DNA of 5,553 nt from Candidatus Caccocola faecipullorum. GTDB lineage: Bacteria > Synergistota > Synergistia > Synergistales > Synergistaceae. Made by a program: the position numbers and the translations under genes. Of the stretch, positions 5,551 to 5,553 are shown one piece after another (positions within the stretch are counted from its first letter, which is position 1; each line of letters opens with the position of its first letter). The notes below the pieces were generated by a model. The model was not told the DNA's origin, made no database searches, and saw only the letters and a program-made list of their open reading frames with translations. The stretch spans positions 1-5,553 of the forward strand of contig DVKA01000145.1 in assembly GCA_018716365.1 (NCBI GenBank). The letters run 5' to 3'.

Positions 5551-5553
5551 TTG
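5551..5553 (+). CDS. Start codon (TTG) of a further gene cut by the window edge
   Basis: Only the presumed start codon is inside the window, so nothing can be said about the product. TTG is chosen because it sits 8 bases after GGAGG. An in-frame GTG at 5542-5544 overlaps the ribosome binding site itself and is unlikely. The preceding terminator and promoter-like boxes suggest it is a separate transcription unit from the antiporter. Confidence 0.45.

Noticed and set aside
1..5553. Mobile element, CRISPR array, tRNA or phage genes
   Set aside because: No transposase or integrase motif, no long terminal repeat pair, no regularly spaced repeats and no tRNA-like cloverleaf were seen. The four genes have similar composition.

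Overview
The window is a GC-rich, gene-dense bacterial segment with every recognisable gene on the plus strand. The proteins are cysteine-rich. Ile ATA codons are common despite the high GC, being nearly as frequent as ATC in the first gene. Start sites are preceded by strong AGGAGG-type ribosome binding sites, and TTG is the likely start of the gene at the right edge. This would suit an amino-acid-fermenting anaerobe, and Synergistota is my best guess. That placement is an inference from style and gene content; there is no rRNA or other marker here to prove it.

Layout: (1) Positions 2-1555 encode a full-length but divergent relative of GcvPB, the PLP-binding half of the split glycine decarboxylase (P-protein). 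(2) Four bases later, 1560-2675 encodes a COG3199-type ATP-NAD kinase family protein, almost certainly in the same operon. (3) A 270-base gap (2676-2945) has no gene. It holds a hairpin, a probable promoter with two overlapping inverted repeats, an 8-base direct repeat and a clear ribosome binding site. (4) Positions 2946-3698 encode a classical short-chain dehydrogenase/reductase (SDR), followed by a probable terminator. (5) A 188-base leader precedes an NhaC-family membrane antiporter (3887-5350), which ends at a strong hairpin (5381-5409). (6) The last 140 bases look like the promoter and ribosome binding site of a further plus-strand gene starting at the window's last codon.

How the genes may work together: the first pair joins a PLP enzyme of the glycine-decarboxylase fold to a putative NAD(P)-related kinase. 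The SDR would use NAD(H), judging from its acidic residue after beta-2. The transporter would exchange cations, or a small organic acid, against protons or sodium. A catabolic locus for an amino or hydroxy acid with its own transporter is a reasonable reading, but the substrate cannot be read from the sequence. The GcvPB-like protein has lost the hallmark HGTNPAS loop while keeping the PLP lysine. No GcvH or GcvT is visible, so ordinary glycine cleavage should not be assumed. That divergent enzyme and its coupled kinase are the most interesting part of the window.
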